64,000 nt of DNA from Tetragonia tetragonoides (taxonomy: Eukaryota > Streptophyta > Magnoliopsida > Caryophyllales > Aizoaceae). The notes below the pieces were generated by a model. It did no database searches. It was not told the origin of the DNA and worked only from the letters and a program-made list of their open reading frames with translations. Location of the stretch: contig CM076147.1 of assembly GCA_038025085.1 (NCBI GenBank), positions 35,006,766 to 35,070,765 of the forward strand, written 5' to 3'. Position 1 is the first letter of the stretch. Every line of letters starts with the position of its first letter. Position numbers and translations under genes: made by a program. Of the stretch, positions 1 to 11,799 are shown in pieces.

Positions 1-162
1 CTGTTTCGTACATCATATAGATGACCTGCTGGGGATATGGAGATATTTCACTTTTTCTCAACTGTCTTGATTCTTTTGTAATTAATAGGCTTGCTACTTG
101 GGACATGTACTTTGAAATAAAGTTTGCTCTCATCGGAAGTTTCTGACTGCCTTGTTGTGCAG

Positions 163-3100
163 AATTTGTTGATATCTTCAAGAAATTTAGACTTCTTCAC
201 CAGTGGATACCGGTATTTGATTCAGATTCTTCCAGCAGCAGTTGTTGCTCCCATGTATTTTTCAGGAAAGATTGAATTTGGCGTCATAAATCAGTCTGTA
301 TCGGCTTTTAATCACATCCTTGGTGATGTTTCCCTCCTTGTTTACCAGTTTCAGGCTATCAGTGCCTTCGCTGCCGTGATTGACCGTCTAGGTATTAAAT
401 TTCACCCTTATGCCTTAGCAGTTAAAGCACACTAGTTAAGTTCACGTGGTAAAGGTTTTATTTTGCCAGAAATGCATGATTGTGGTCCATGCTATTTTCC
501 TCCTTTTCTTTTGTGGATAACACATCAGTTAAACCACCCTAACTCCCTAAGACATGTCTACTTCCTAGTGCCCTGCTCCAAAAACATCTGGTTAATACTA
601 GGGCCAATGCCCTCGGGGGGCCATTTAAGAACCTGAGGATTTAAATTTATGAGCACCAAGTTGTAAGGTGGAGTTAAAACCACTAGGTGGCCTTCGAGGG
701 TTTGGCCTATGGTTGTTGACAAATAAACTATGAGGAAAATGATTCACACTTCTATTTGTAATTTTTTATTGTACCCCCAAACAAAGGTTGGGGGTGGGGT
801 GGGGTGGAATAATTGCGCTAAGAGAGAAGTGCAAGATGGATAGGATGACCGGGTTCCGGATTGAAAAAAGCAGTATAACAAAACGATAGATTGTGAGCCA
901 TCTCAATTTTGTTCGTCTCTACTCACTAATAAACAAATCCAGTAGCCCATGGTTAGTCCTGTATTCAGACTATCCAACTCCATCCAGGGCTAGTTTTTAC
1001 TAATTTGTGGCCTGGAAAAAAACACAAGTGTCTTACTTGAAGAATAAGCTTTCAACATGAACTATCCATTCTGATCTTGTTATCCAGGGGAGCTAGAACC
1101 TACCTGAACAGTTTGTAGTGTTGCTATCAGAGATCACCTTTTGTTCTTGTTTCAGTTAATCCCCTGTCGGTCACTTCCATACCCATCTTATTTTCCGGAT
1201 TCTTAGTTTAAATATGTTTCACTTCTCATATGCCACTTGACCACTATCATTTGTTTTATATTTTTATGTTTGAGAATTTGCCACTTGACCAGTATAATAC
1301 TGTCCATCCATGCTACTTGCCCCTCATTCTGCCTCTGTTCTCCACTGAACCTGTTCCACATCAATTGAGAAAACATGTGGTATAAAACACATATTTGAGA
1401 AATCCTTTTGTATTTGAAACCCTTTTTTACCTGTGATATGTTTGCTCTCTTCAAAAGAAATAAACCTTTGGTGGTTCCAAATGCTTCCTAAGATCATTGT
1501 TATCAGCTCTCTCTCTCTCTCTCTCGGGACTGTTTCTACAATTAAGAAATCGGAATCATTCTCTCTCTCTCTCTCTCTCTCAAGTCTGTGTCAAGACTGT
1601 CAACTGTCCTGCTGTTCCTGCTGTCGGAAATAGAATCCTGGTTCAGTGGTAAGACTCATTTCCATCTTCTCAATGAATCAGAACTTCCTCCGTGGGTTTT
1701 GTTGGGTGCTCTCATTGGAAATTCAGTTTTGATCGTTATTTGGGTTTGGTTAGGTGCAATCTTATAGTGCAACAGATGTTTTGGTGTTCATGAAAAAATG
1801 GATATGGAAAAAATGTGTCACTGAATTTCGGATGTTGAATTCTTTGGCTATTTGGTGGTGCACATGGAAGGAAAAGAATGAGCAGATATATGAGAACAGA
1901 CTACTGTCGCATCAAGAATTTAAATTTTCTTATTTGAGGTTACTATACAGTTGAACTATCGGAGCTATGTTGATCTTCTAGACATTGGGGATAGTTATGC
2001 TGTGCATTTTGTTTTAGACTTAGCGCTTGGCTTTTGTTCTTTACCCTTGTATTGACTTCCCCTTCAAGTTCTTTTAATGAGATTATTCATGACCTATCCC
2101 TGCTTGCCCCTCAGAAAAAAAGGAGAAAGTAAGAAAAATTCATCCATGAGGGATCGAAATCAAATGCAGCTTCATTGAGATATTTGTGATCCTTGGAGTT
2201 TTCTCAAGTCACTTTTCATCTTCAAATTGTCTCAGTTCTTTTCAAGTTATGAAAATACAAGTTTATATGCTTCGAGAACTTAGCTTGACTTAATTAATGA
2301 TCTTTTTTGGTGAACTAATCTGTGTAGGTGAATTTGATGATCTTCTTGATAAAAACTCTGAGAATCTCCCTGGTTCTACGGAAGCGGTTTCTCTTGTATA
2401 CAGCGATGTGCCAAGTCCATCAAATCTTACTCTTTTGGATTCAAATGGATCAATGACAGTGGGAAATAGTAAAAAGTTGGTCGATTTGGAAAATTTAACC
2501 TTGGTCACTCCTGAGAAGGCTACACTTCTCATGGACTTAACTTTATCAATAAATGAAAAGGATCACCTGTTGGTGAGTAGCTTAGCTGGTCCTATGGTCC
2601 TGTTATCATGAGTAACGTTGCAATATGCCAAGATAGTAGGCTCATGCATTTGTCTTCATTTGTTTTTGTTGACAGATAACTGGGCCAAGTGGAACCGGTA
2701 AGACCTCCTTGTTAAGAGCTATGGCTGGTCTTTGGAAGTCTGGAAGAGGAAAAATCACCTTTTATGTGAAAGATTCGGCTGATTTTGAGCCTAGTACTGG
2801 ACATGAAAATGCTGAAGCACGTAAATCTTGCAGGAATAGAAATTATAAAGGCATATTTTTCCTTCCCCAGAAGCCTTATATGGTCTTGGGAACTCTACGC
2901 CAGCAATTGCTTTATCCGGCATGGGCAGAAATTGCGACACCCGGTGTTGCTGAACAAACTGGTTAGCAGCTTTAAATTCATAGAATGCTCATCTTTTACA
3001 ACTTTAAATTCATAGAAAACTTGATTAGGATATGTGGAGATTAAACTCTTTTATATAAAAGCTCAAAATCATACTCCAAAGTCCAAAGTTATTCAATAGA

Positions 3101-4596
3101 TTATTGGACAGTAAGCAGCTTTTCATATTCTGGTGAAACAAAGCCTAGCGGCCCAAGACTATTAGGTAATATCTCATGTCATCCACTGTTGACAGTTGCC
3201 AAGTTTGTCAATGTCCTGTTCTTTGTACTGTTACAGTTACATGTACCAGTCAATGAGGTGGTGCTTATACCACATATATGATGATGTGTCTGGAAGAAGT
3301 TTTCATCTAGTAGCAGCTTGTTCAATTTAAAAGCTGAGGTTTTGTATGATTTTGTTTTACAGATGTTCCGCCTTTCTTGATGCGCCTAGAAGATTCAGCA
3401 AGTGTGGTTGCAAGGCCTGGGAAGCCAACAACTGAGGATCTTGTAAAGGTCTTGGAGGATGTTCGTCTTGGCTATTTGTTGTCTCGCTTTGGTCTTGATT
3501 CAACGTGTGAATGGTCAAGTATCCTTTCCCTTGGTGAGCAGCAACGTCTTGCTTTTGCGCGTCTGCTACTAGCGAAACCTTATTTGATTCTAATGGATGA
3601 ATCAACCAGTGCTTTAGATGAGGATAATGAGGTATGCTTCCTTGCTCTTACTTTCAGATCTTCTCTATTGACAAGTCTTTATCATAGTGGAACCTTGTAC
3701 ATGCGGATTGAATCCATCATTTCCCCACTTTATTCTGCAATAGTAGTCGGAAAGTTTGGATGCTAATTGAGTGATTCTGGTTCTCCTTTGTCAAACGACA
3801 AATAGGGACGAATAAACCCCTGCAAATGGCAAAGTAAGCCAATCCAGAGTGTTTATTAATTTGAGGAAAAATCTTGTTTCGGTTCATCGACATTTGTTAT
3901 AAGTTTTAGGAATACTACTAGGCTTCAATATTTCCATTGTGGGCCTCCAACTTTTGTAAATGGTTTGACTTGGAGACTAATGTGATGAGACCTTTTACGT
4001 CATAAAATGATCACTTGGACATTAAGTAAAACGATTTACAAAAGTTGGGGGCCTTCAAATTGCAATACTAAAACGCGGTACTCCCTGTAAAATTTCGCAT
4101 CAAACTCAAGGGCTTTAAATGAGATTTTTCCTTAAAACTTAAGCCAACTTTAAAATGTACCGAATGCACAGACCATCTTGAAAGCGTCCGTATCTTAATA
4201 GTGTAGTTCACATCTGTAGCTGTTTCTGTTGCTTTATCTGTGCATTCTACAGTGCTTATGTCTATATCTGATTGTTGTATACCAAATATTGTATTCCATA
4301 TCCGTTGCTGTTTCTGTATCTGTGCATCCTAGAGTGCATCATCGCTGGAGCTCCAAAATCCTGCTCATACTAATCCAATGTTCCTCTGATGGTGGTTTTC
4401 TCAGGCTCATCTATACAGTATGATTGAAGCTGCTGGTGTAACTTATGTTAGCATTGGCCACAGAAGATCGTTGTTTAATTATCACAACAAAGTGTTGGAT
4501 ATAACGAAGATGGACCCGGAATCTACTGAACGCAACTGGTACATCAAGCCTATCGGTCAAGAAGTTAGGAGCAGCTCGTTAGAAATTGGCTTATAA
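163..4596 (+). CDS. ABCD2: ABC transporter subfamily D half-transporter (ABCD2-like), 3' part
   Basis: Partial gene, cut by the left edge. Coding exons are 163-391, 2328-2572, 2676-2961, 3363-3631 and 4405-4596. They join in phase to give the last 406 residues and end in TAA. The first visible exon encodes the end of the ABC_membrane_2 transmembrane domain (YFSGKIEFGVINQSVSAF). The rest is the nucleotide-binding domain: Walker A GPSGTGKT, Q-loop FFLPQKPYM, a D-subfamily signature LSLGEQQRLAFARLLL in place of LSGGQ, Walker B LILMDESTSALDE and switch histidine SIGHRR. All catalytic motifs are intact. The family is known as dimeric exporters or importers of acyl-CoA-type substrates in peroxisomes; the plant ABCD2 clade is predicted to be plastidial. 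The targeting peptide lies outside the window, so location is inference. The next gene (EF-1 delta) is convergent, 1.3 kb away. The clade assignment is from remembered similarity to AT1G54350. Confidence 0.9.
1680..2125 (+). mobile_element. Degenerate L1-type LINE fragment in intron of the ABCD gene
   Basis: Part of the 1.9-kb intron 392-2327. The stretch around 1840-1905 reads SLAIWWCTWKEKNEQIYENR, the kind of sequence seen near the C-terminus of plant L1 ORF2 just before the 3' end. A short A-rich stretch follows at 2110-2130. Stops interrupt it on both sides, and no target duplication was found. The same intron carries two CT microsatellites at about 1507-1525 and 1560-1580. Confidence 0.5.
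3860..4130. repeat. Diverged inverted-repeat (MITE-like) element in ABCD intron
   Basis: Two arms in opposite orientation contain the shared core CCAACTTTTGTAAAT (about 3947-3965 and its reverse complement at 4032-4050), next to GGCC on each outer side. The similarity continues outward in weaker form: GGAAAAATCT on the left, and its complement near 4120. The arms enclose about 65 bp. It lies in the last intron (3632-4404). No target duplication was resolved, so the family is unknown. Confidence 0.5.
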
Positions 4597-5890
4597 GGGT
4601 TGTGAAGTAATTTTTTTTTTTTTTTTTTGCACTTGAGCCACTTCCCAAACAAGTCCATTCGCACTTGAACCGTAAGTCCATTCACACTTGAACCGTAGTA
4701 ATTCTAATTTGTACGTAGGTGCCACTGCAAAGGACGATAGTGAACTTGTAAAGATCTTTAATGTACATTTGCAACTGTTTAAGAGTTTGGATCAATGAAA
4801 TCACACTCCCACTTTCCAAGATGATCTAATGTAATTCTTAAATTGGGCTAGGTTACAAAATAATTATCACCATGGTTTCCACAGATTTGGGACACCACAG
4901 ACCCATTTTCTTTTTCACTACCAGAGAGTAAAGTCGCATTGGTCAAGGACGAATTACTGAATCTAAAGACGTTAAAGACGTCAAAGTTATGGTGCAGTAT
5001 TTCACCAACCACATTGGCTGACTGGCGAGTTTCTTGGGCTTCAGCATTGGCGATTTGATGATAATAAGTTGGCCTTTGCATTGGCAATTGAATGATAATG
5101 AGTTGTCCTTTGCATCGGCGAGAGTTCCAACAGCAAAAATTGCCATTGGCATAGGTGATGTCATGAAAGAATGAAAAGAATTGAAGAGGTTTGGTATCTC
5201 GAGTCTACATGGACACCATAGTGGAAATTATTTTCCAACCGTCTAATCCGGAATTTAGTTTGCTAAATAAACCAATATCACGATGTAAAGGGTGAAGCTA
5301 CTGGCTTCTGGGGCTTGGTTCGAATACGATAACTGGTGGTTATTACATAATCCGAGGGGGGAGAGAAAGGGTTCAACTGTATGTCATTGAATTAGTGATG
5401 CTTTGTCCTAGCCTTAATTCAACTAGAGGAATAAGGATTATACATCTTACATCTTTGACTTGTGCTGTTTGCCTGTTTCCTCTCCCTCTTGTTGAAGGGA
5501 CAAGGGTTGAACAGGCTATAGTCAGGATTGACAATGGATCAAGGAGCCCACCACGTAAAATAATAAAGTGACACCATTAACAAACTCAGGACATTTCCTA
5601 ATTTTGCGATTATGCTGCAACTCAGGACAGCTCTTATGCTGCAACTCAGGATAGCAATTAACCAAGTGACTGCACACCAAAACATACCACAAATTCAAAA
5701 GGCAAGAGAAGAGGCACAGGCCATAACAAAAGTAGTTCTAACTCATATATCACTTTCAAAAGTTCAACATACTCCCATCATACAGGCACAAAAACGATAA
5801 TTTTGAGGAGTGGACATTTTAAACAACAGGAGAATCTAGCACAATAACATCCTCAAAAACTTAAGACTCGACATTCAGGCAATTGACATC
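4597..5890. other. Convergent intergenic region between ABCD2-like and EF-1 delta genes
   Basis: No coding exon is supported here. It contains the 3' flank of the ABC gene (poly-T run at 4611-4628) and a minisatellite of two 34-bp units starting near 5044 and 5078 plus a partial third at 5112. A GGTTCGAATAC box-B-like string near 5312 could be a SINE remnant. The 3' flank of the EF-1 delta gene holds a 24-bp tandem repeat (ATGCTGCAACTCAGGA at about 5611 and 5635). Short ORFs here have no recognisable similarity. Confidence 0.6.
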
Positions 5891-7163
5891 TCAAATCTTG
5901 TTGAAGGCAACAATATCACAGCTCTGAACATACTCGTTGATTGGCTCAGCAGTCAAGTAGTCCTCGATCAAATTGTCAACAGAAACCATGTCATCGACAA
6001 TGGTCATCATGATTGTCAATTTCTTGATACCGTACCCAACTGGTTGAAGTTTGGCTGTCAAGCAAAAGAAACATAAATGTTAGATAAAATAACAACTCGG
6101 AGCATGTGAAAATAATAAACTCTTGAACAGTAATTGTGTAGACAAGGTCAACATACATGCTCCCCAAAGCAAGCCATCCATGTGAACACTTCTGACTGCT
6201 TCCTCAAGCTTCACCATGTCAGTTTCATCATCCCATGGCTTCACGTCCATCAGGACTGATGATTTGCCAGCTGTTTTAAACAACCAGGAAAACCCATAGA
6301 AACACGATTAAGAGCTCAGACAACGGAGAATAATACACCTATGAATGTATTGATATAATATGTAGATGTATACTCACACTCTTTCTTTGTAGTTGCCTTC
6401 TTAGAAGCTGCTCGTTCTTCGGCAGCCTTCTTCTCTTCTTCAGTCTCTTCACCAAAGAGATCAACGTCGTCATCATCGTCATCTTCATCAGCAGCTGAAG
6501 CCTGCAACAAAGTCTTACTTTATAAGGACCCAAACGCAAGCCTGGTTGACCTTGTCTAAGGCGAAAAAACCGACTTATGAATGATTAAAGGTAAGTACCG
6601 AAGTTAGAGTTTACCTTAGAGTCAGCTGCAGGAGGAGTAGCAACATCAGCAGTAGGAGGTGCAGATCCTTCTACAACCACACCAGATCCCTCAGCAGATA
6701 CGCCACTGATTCCATGAAAAAACGGAGAAAAAATACAGCACAATGTCAATTTTTTTTGTCCAATTACAAATCAAAAACCATGAGCATATCAAGAAGCAAT
6801 GCAAAATCAAAACAAGTGAGAAACTTACGAAATCCTCAAGAGTGCATCAATGTGGTTAAACCACCGGGCCACATTGACATACTCGGCAGATGGAGGCTTA
6901 GCAAGAGCAGAATAGACAGTGATGTCATCCTTAGAGGCTTGGTAACTTAAATCATGCCAACAAAACCAAAAGAAAACAAAAATCCATTACTAAATCATCA
7001 TAAAAACACACATCTTTTGAAATAAAATATCGAATATAGCACGACGAAATCGAAAAGGCTTATGAGATAAAACCTACCCACTAATGTAACTCCTACTGAG
7101 GAGGTACTCATCGAGCTTCTTCAAACCAGCATCAGAACTGACATTGTACAAAGTCACAGCCAT
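5891..7163 (-). CDS. Translation elongation factor eEF1B beta subunit (EF-1 delta type)
   Basis: Complete six-exon gene on the minus strand: 7078-7163, 6829-6945, 6615-6705, 6378-6501, 6157-6270 and 5891-6054. The exons sum to 696 nt, 231 residues, the usual length of plant EF-1 delta. The protein is part of the eEF1B complex that recharges eEF1A with GTP. The N-terminus ([20 protein letters not shown]) is the GST-C-like domain that binds eEF1B gamma. An acidic linker ([20 protein letters not shown]) follows, then the guanine-nucleotide exchange domain ([32 protein letters not shown]) ending in the conserved CDIVAFNKI. The start ATG is followed at once by family sequence, and there is an intron in the 5'UTR (7194-7728). 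The N-terminal half fits the delta (eEF1B beta) paralogue rather than EF-1 beta. No defects seen. Confidence 0.96.
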
Positions 7164-7193
7164 TGCCACAGAACAGAAATTTTGGTTCTTCAC

Positions 7194-7728
7194 CTAAATT
7201 ACTTCTGTGAAAACAATAAAAATCAGATCTTGACATTTATCCATCTAAGCCCAAATTGAATGGTACAATCGTACAACCATAACCAAAACAATGTAACACT
7301 AAATAAGTATTTTGTGATAATTTAGAATATATTCATATTAATTATCCTATCATTGCCTGATTAGATGCTCCAATGTCATCAACTACAATAAAACTATTTA
7401 CCCAAAAAAAAAGCCATACTTTACAAAAAGCGTTGCTTTATTATATGGGATAAACCCAGTAAAAATTCAAGATCTGGGTTCAGATAAAATTAAAGAAACA
7501 ATCAAAAGCACACAACTAAGAGACCCAATAAGCAGAGAAAGCAATAGATCTAAATAATGCAACCATTGATTACATCACACCGGTGATAAATTGACCAATT
7601 TTACAAGAAATAATCATAAAACTCATGCATAATCTGAGTACTATGCATAATCGATGTGTGTTTTATTATGAAATCAAGAGCAATCAAGAGAAATGAAGAG
7701 AAAAGGGTTTAAGGAAGGTTTCTCTCAC
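7194..7728 (-). other. 5'UTR intron of the EF-1 delta gene
   Basis: Minus-strand donor GTGAGAGAAA starts at 7728 and acceptor TTTAG ends at 7194, 30 nt upstream of the ATG. AT-rich, with no ORF of note. Leader introns of this kind often raise expression of plant translation-factor genes; that role is inference here. Confidence 0.65.
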
Positions 7729-7764
7729 CTGAGGCTTTCGGCTGCTCCAGAGACAAACAGAGAG

Positions 7765-7796
7765 TAGGGTTTGGCAGTTCAGCAGTGATTTTTATA
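7765..7796 (-). promoter_or_regulatory. Core promoter of EF-1 delta: TATA box and telo-box
   Basis: On the minus strand TATAAAAA occupies 7789-7796 and AAACCCTA (the telo-box) occupies 7765-7772, 17 nt downstream. A noncoding first exon then ends with donor CAG/GTGAGA at 7729/7728. Telo-boxes close to the transcription start are well known in plant EF1A and ribosomal protein genes, so both position and sequence fit a translation-factor promoter. The start site itself is inferred at about 7760-7765. Confidence 0.7.
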
Positions 7797-7944
7797 ACGA
7801 GACCTCCACCATATCAATATCAGCGTCTTTTTCTTTTCTTTTTCAAAAAAAAACTTTCGATCAAAACTAACCCCTTTTTTTTTTTTTTTTTTGCGCCAAA
7901 GCCAAACCACCATTCTCGGGTTTTATTTTTTACTCTTTTAAAAG

Positions 7945-8601
7945 GGATTGCTAAACGTAAATCCTCATATTAGTGAACGCAAATTTATTTTCTAAATATA
8001 CCCTTCACATAACAAATCTCACCCCCTTTATGTTCATCCCTTTTGTCTCTCTCTCCTCTCACCTCTCTCCTCTCTCTTGTCTCTCTCTCCTCTCACCTCT
8101 CTCCTCTCTCCTCATGTTCTCTTATTCTCTGAGCTTTGAATCTCACGGCACCATTGTCTTCCATTTCCCTCTTCAGCAATTATGGTGGCCTAACAATGGC
8201 CGCTAGAATCGATCAGCGGGATCGACGTATTGTTGAGGCGACGAGGGGTGGCCCTTGGTGGCGGCGGCCGATGAGCGGCTGAGTGACTTAGGGCATTTCA
8301 TTATTTCCCTTTAAGTTAATTATTAAATTGTCTTTAGCCCCCGAAGCTTCCACCAATTCAATCAGTAGTCAAAACATGTTAGCGATAATCGTCTTCCATA
8401 TCAAAGAATTTAATAAAAATGTTGTTCTCTATGTGAACAACGTGAAAGAAAATGGAGATATTAGAGAGGTGAGAGAACAAGGGGAAGAATTACATTTTGA
8501 GTAAAAAGAGTGTTTTAGGAAATATTGTGATAAAAATATTTGCGTTTAGTAACTTTATATTTGCGTTTAGTAACTTTATATTTACGTTACACAATTCCGT
8601 T
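7945..8601. mobile_element. Degenerate terminal-inverted-repeat element (possible MULE/MITE)
   Basis: The left end GGATTGCTAAACGTAAAT and the reverse complement of the right end GGAATTGTGTAACGTAAAT are similar. The similarity continues into AACGCAAAT and a pyrimidine-rich stretch on both sides. Next to the ends are TTTTAAAAG and TTTTAGAAT, a 7/9 match that could be a decayed 9-bp target duplication. The right arm contains a tandem 21-bp repeat (about 8551-8590). The interior is CT-rich with a GC-rich patch (8200-8285) that resembles gene-derived sequence. Boundaries are approximate. Confidence 0.5.
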
Positions 8602-8659
8602 TTAGAATTACTATTCTCAATAGGGCAATTGTAGTCTTTGGAGTATTAAAATTGAGTCC

Positions 8660-8830
8660 AACCAATAAGTGGTTGGTGTGAGTCGTTTGGCACTCTTATC
8701 ATTTAAGCAATGTCGATGGTTCGAATCTAGTGAATGGGAAACTACTTATGAGGAGCACTTTGCCCATTCGTGGATCCACCCGGTGCAGATAAGATTAATA
8801 TTGCCCCAAAAAAATTTGGTGAACCTGTGG
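8660..8830 (+). mobile_element. Possible tRNA-derived SINE
   Basis: TGGTGTGAGTCG followed about 40 nt later by GGTTCGAATCT resembles RNA polymerase III box A and box B at near-tRNA spacing. No tRNA cloverleaf is visible, and the stretch ends near a short A-rich run (8815-8822). A target duplication was not identified, so this is tentative. Confidence 0.35.
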
Positions 8831-9328
8831 TTAAACCGAGAGATAAGAATGTCCTTGTACTCTTTGGGTGAGCTCATAATCAAAATGCATTTTTTCATAA
8901 TAACACTCAATGGTGTTGAATCACATTAGGTGTAGCCTTGTCTAGTGGGAATTCCAATCTATCTATTATTAATCTTAGAGTGGGTCCGATATGAGCAAGG
9001 TTCTGATTGGTGATTTGGTGATATTTTGGAAGAACATAGTTCGAGAGGTTAAAGTATTTTTTGGGCTACTTTCAAAAGTGCATGGCTGGCGGATTTATAA
9101 TGTCTTGTGCTCGTTTAGGCAAGGGTATCAGGAGTACTGTTGATGCCATCAGACTTGTCGGTTTTGAGATTGTTTTTTGCATGATCATGCACACTACGCA
9201 TGAATGATTATTGTCCAGTGAGAGTTTACAATAAGTTATGGGTTCCACCATTTATTTATAACTAATGCTATTGATATAAGATTTTTGATAAGTGGATAGT
9301 TATTCCAAATAAATGCAATTATCACCTC

Positions 9329-9661
9329 TCTTTTTTTTTTGAGGAGAAAGCGTATAATATTTTATTTTGTTAATTTATACCATGGTTACATAGGGGAGAT
9401 TTACTCAGGACCACAATGAACCCAGATCATCTTAACGCCTACCGGACTGAATCTGTCAAGGTAATGGGAAATAAAATTCTCATCCTTCTAAACATGATAC
9501 CAAATAATAGACTTAAAAAACGAAGACACATTAACAACGTCATCTAACACAACACCGACCTCATCTAAAGTGGCATAATCAGTAAAAATACAGGAAATAA
9601 AATGCAAATAATCAGACTCCAAGAGGATCTTAATGTAACCAAACTTACTGGGTATTTGAAG
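9329..9661 (-). mobile_element. 5'-truncated L1-type LINE (RNase H-like tail) with 17-bp target duplication
   Basis: On the minus strand this reads as the C-terminal RNase H-like (RVT_3) segment of plant LINEs: LESDYLHFISCIFTDYA, then DEVGVVLDDVVNVSSFFKSI, then FISHYLDRFSPVGVKMIWV, with one in-frame stop. It is followed by 3'UTR and a poly(A) seen as poly-T at 9331-9340. It is flanked by AATGCAATTATCACCTC (9312-9328) and AATGCAATTATTACCTC (9662-9678), a 17-bp direct repeat with one mismatch. Poly(A), 5' truncation and target duplication together show insertion by target-primed reverse transcription. It is a dead copy of 333 bp. Confidence 0.85.
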
Positions 9662-10278
9662 AATGCAATTATTACCTCACTATTATGAAGTGGGAAGATG
9701 GCAATGTTATGTGATGTCCGTTTCTTTTAAGAGATTATCTTTCTTTATAAATACAAGGCTGGGGTACCAAGTAATTTGGAGTTGGAGTTTGGGTGTGGGA
9801 GAGTGTTTAAGACTTTCAAAGAGTGCAAAGGGTACCAAGTAATTTTACAAGGCTTGATAAAAAAGACTCTTGTTTTATCGATCGTGAAAAAGATAGATTA
9901 TCACATGTCCCATTAAATTAGATTGGATGTGAGTGAGTGAAATATCATTTTCATATATCAATTGGCATGTTTGCATGATCTTAAATTCTCAACATTTTAA
10001 ACTTGATATAGTAATTGGACAGTCACATCTTTTTACGATATGCAGATTTTGCTATATTGTATTAGAACAATTTGATCAAATTTTCAACTAATTATTCTAT
10101 TATACCTTACTAATGTATCATACATGTGTGTGACTCAAAAACTTGATACTCTTCAGAAAACTCAATAGATCGCCCATCTGTCAGTAATGACTATAATTAG
10201 TTGTTTGATGGTAAATTTGTACAAATCTTAGTCTGTACCTTGATCACCTAACATTGAAACCAAAACAAATTCATTACA

Positions 10279-10281
<3 letters not shown>

Positions 10282-10372
<91 letters not shown>
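10282..10372. repeat. (TA)n microsatellite
   Basis: About 90 bp of nearly pure TA dinucleotide with a few G interruptions, directly ahead of AAGTGAACGTGCTAGATTG. TA-rich tracts often mark the 5' side of short Helitrons, and a similar TA tract occurs at 10843-10855 before a related sequence. Confidence 0.85.
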
Positions 10373-10373
<1 letters not shown>

Positions 10374-10665
10374 AGTGAACGTGCTAGATTGACAAGTAGG
10401 ATTTGACATATAAGCAAATTTTTTACATGTCATCACATATTTTATTTTTATTTTGATTAGGAGTCATCATTTATTTTAGGTGCATGTATCTCTATTGATA
10501 CAATTTAATTCTTATATAATATTCATTAAAAAATTATTTCATTTATGTCTATTAGGGAATGTATCTAATAAATCATTATATTAATTAATCAATGACATAA
10601 AAAAAAATTATATGAAACGAAATATATTTATATAAAACTGTGCATCGCACGAGGCATACAACTAG
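10373..10665 (+). mobile_element. Short non-autonomous Helitron, decayed 3' end
   Basis: The 3' end has stem TGTGCATCGCACGA (about 10639-10652) followed after 9 nt by CTAG (10662-10665). This is a slightly mutated version of the hairpin-plus-CTRR end seen intact at 10814, 11554 and 61902. It is followed by A rather than T. The 5' boundary is uncertain and may lie in the TA tract. Confidence 0.55.
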
Positions 10666-10840
10666 AATTAAACAGGAAATCAAGAAAGTTGATTTGAGTA
10701 TAGAAAGGATAAGGTCCATAGATTAGTAATTTTGTAGCAAGATGTGGCATAGGCGGAAAAACTATTGCAAATTTGTACCAATAAAAATGTTTTAGTTGTT
10801 ATAAACACATGAACCGTGCATCGCACGGGAATGTAACTAG
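10666..10840 (+). mobile_element. Helitron 3' terminus (5' end not resolved)
   Basis: Perfect hairpin CCGTGC-ATC-GCACGG at 10814-10828 followed by GAATGTAA and CTAG, with host T at 10841. A short hairpin about 10 nt before CTRR is the defining 3' end of Helitrons, which leave no target duplication. The sequence on its left may belong to an older element into which others inserted. Confidence 0.65.
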
Positions 10841-10842
10841 TG

Positions 10843-11580
10843 TATATATATATAAGTGGATGTTGCATGTTGCTTGATGGACACGTGTGCGTCCACATAA
10901 GCGCTGCATACTCACATAGCTTGACACGTCATCATAACATAAAATGCATGAATCTACACTAATGCATGCATGAATCTACATTAATGCATGTATCTACGCT
11001 AATATTAAATACTTCCTTAAATTTTTATATGATACATGCATATAACAATAATAAAATGTACAATATATATTTTTCTATTGATACATTTTATTTTGGTGGA
11101 AGCATGCATGCTTTAAAAATAGAGCTCACTATATTCGAGTCAAAGTGTACATTGTTACTATTTGAATTTTGTATTATTTTCTTTAACAGTAATATGCATA
11201 TAGTAGAAATGATATATGAAAATTAACTTCCAATTATGGGTGTACATAGTTGTTAACTAATTAAACGTAATTTCATTGCATCTAAATAATAATCCGACTT
11301 TGATTCTTTTGACTGGATATTTGGAGTAAACTGCATCAAATAGTAGTGGTGGTGATTTTTTGGACTAGATATTAGGGTAAATTGCAATAAAAATAATAAA
11401 GATTTGGTTATAGAAACCAGTTTTATATCATGATTAACAAGAAACGAGATATTGTATATTTTGGTATTGTACTCTACAATTGATACAATATTTTTTGTTT
11501 ATGTATGATATTAATTAAGCGAGAGGTTCATAAAAGATAATTTTTGTATCAAACCGTGCATCGCACGGAAATGTAACTAG
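10843..11580 (+). mobile_element. Short non-autonomous Helitron
   Basis: Ends with the same hairpin CCGTGCATCGCACGG (11554-11568), then AAATGTAA, CTAG (11577-11580) and host T. The start is placed just after the CTAGT of the preceding element because TATATATATAAGTGGATG there resembles the stretch at 10360-10395. No Rep/helicase coding capacity. The 5' TC end is not certain. Confidence 0.65.
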
Positions 11581-11799
11581 TTTTATTTTATAATTCAAAT
11601 TGAAACACAATTGACACATTCATTTACGATCAAATTCTATTTTTAGACGAGTTTTATATACATCAAGGATAAAAATCGATCATCACCTAAATTATTAAAT
11701 ATACCCAAACTTAAGATTATTATTGACAACTACGTAAACTTGGGATTACTCATGTCGATCAAGAAGTTGACCACCATTTCAAGTAAATCATCCAAACAA

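Noticed and set aside
1..162. Coding exon of the ABCD gene at the left edge
   Set aside because: The stretch before the acceptor CAG at 160-162 does not continue the protein in frame; it is read as intron.
8700..8720. tRNA gene suggested by a GGTTCGAATC word
   Set aside because: No acceptor stem or cloverleaf can be formed around it; a SINE remnant is more likely.
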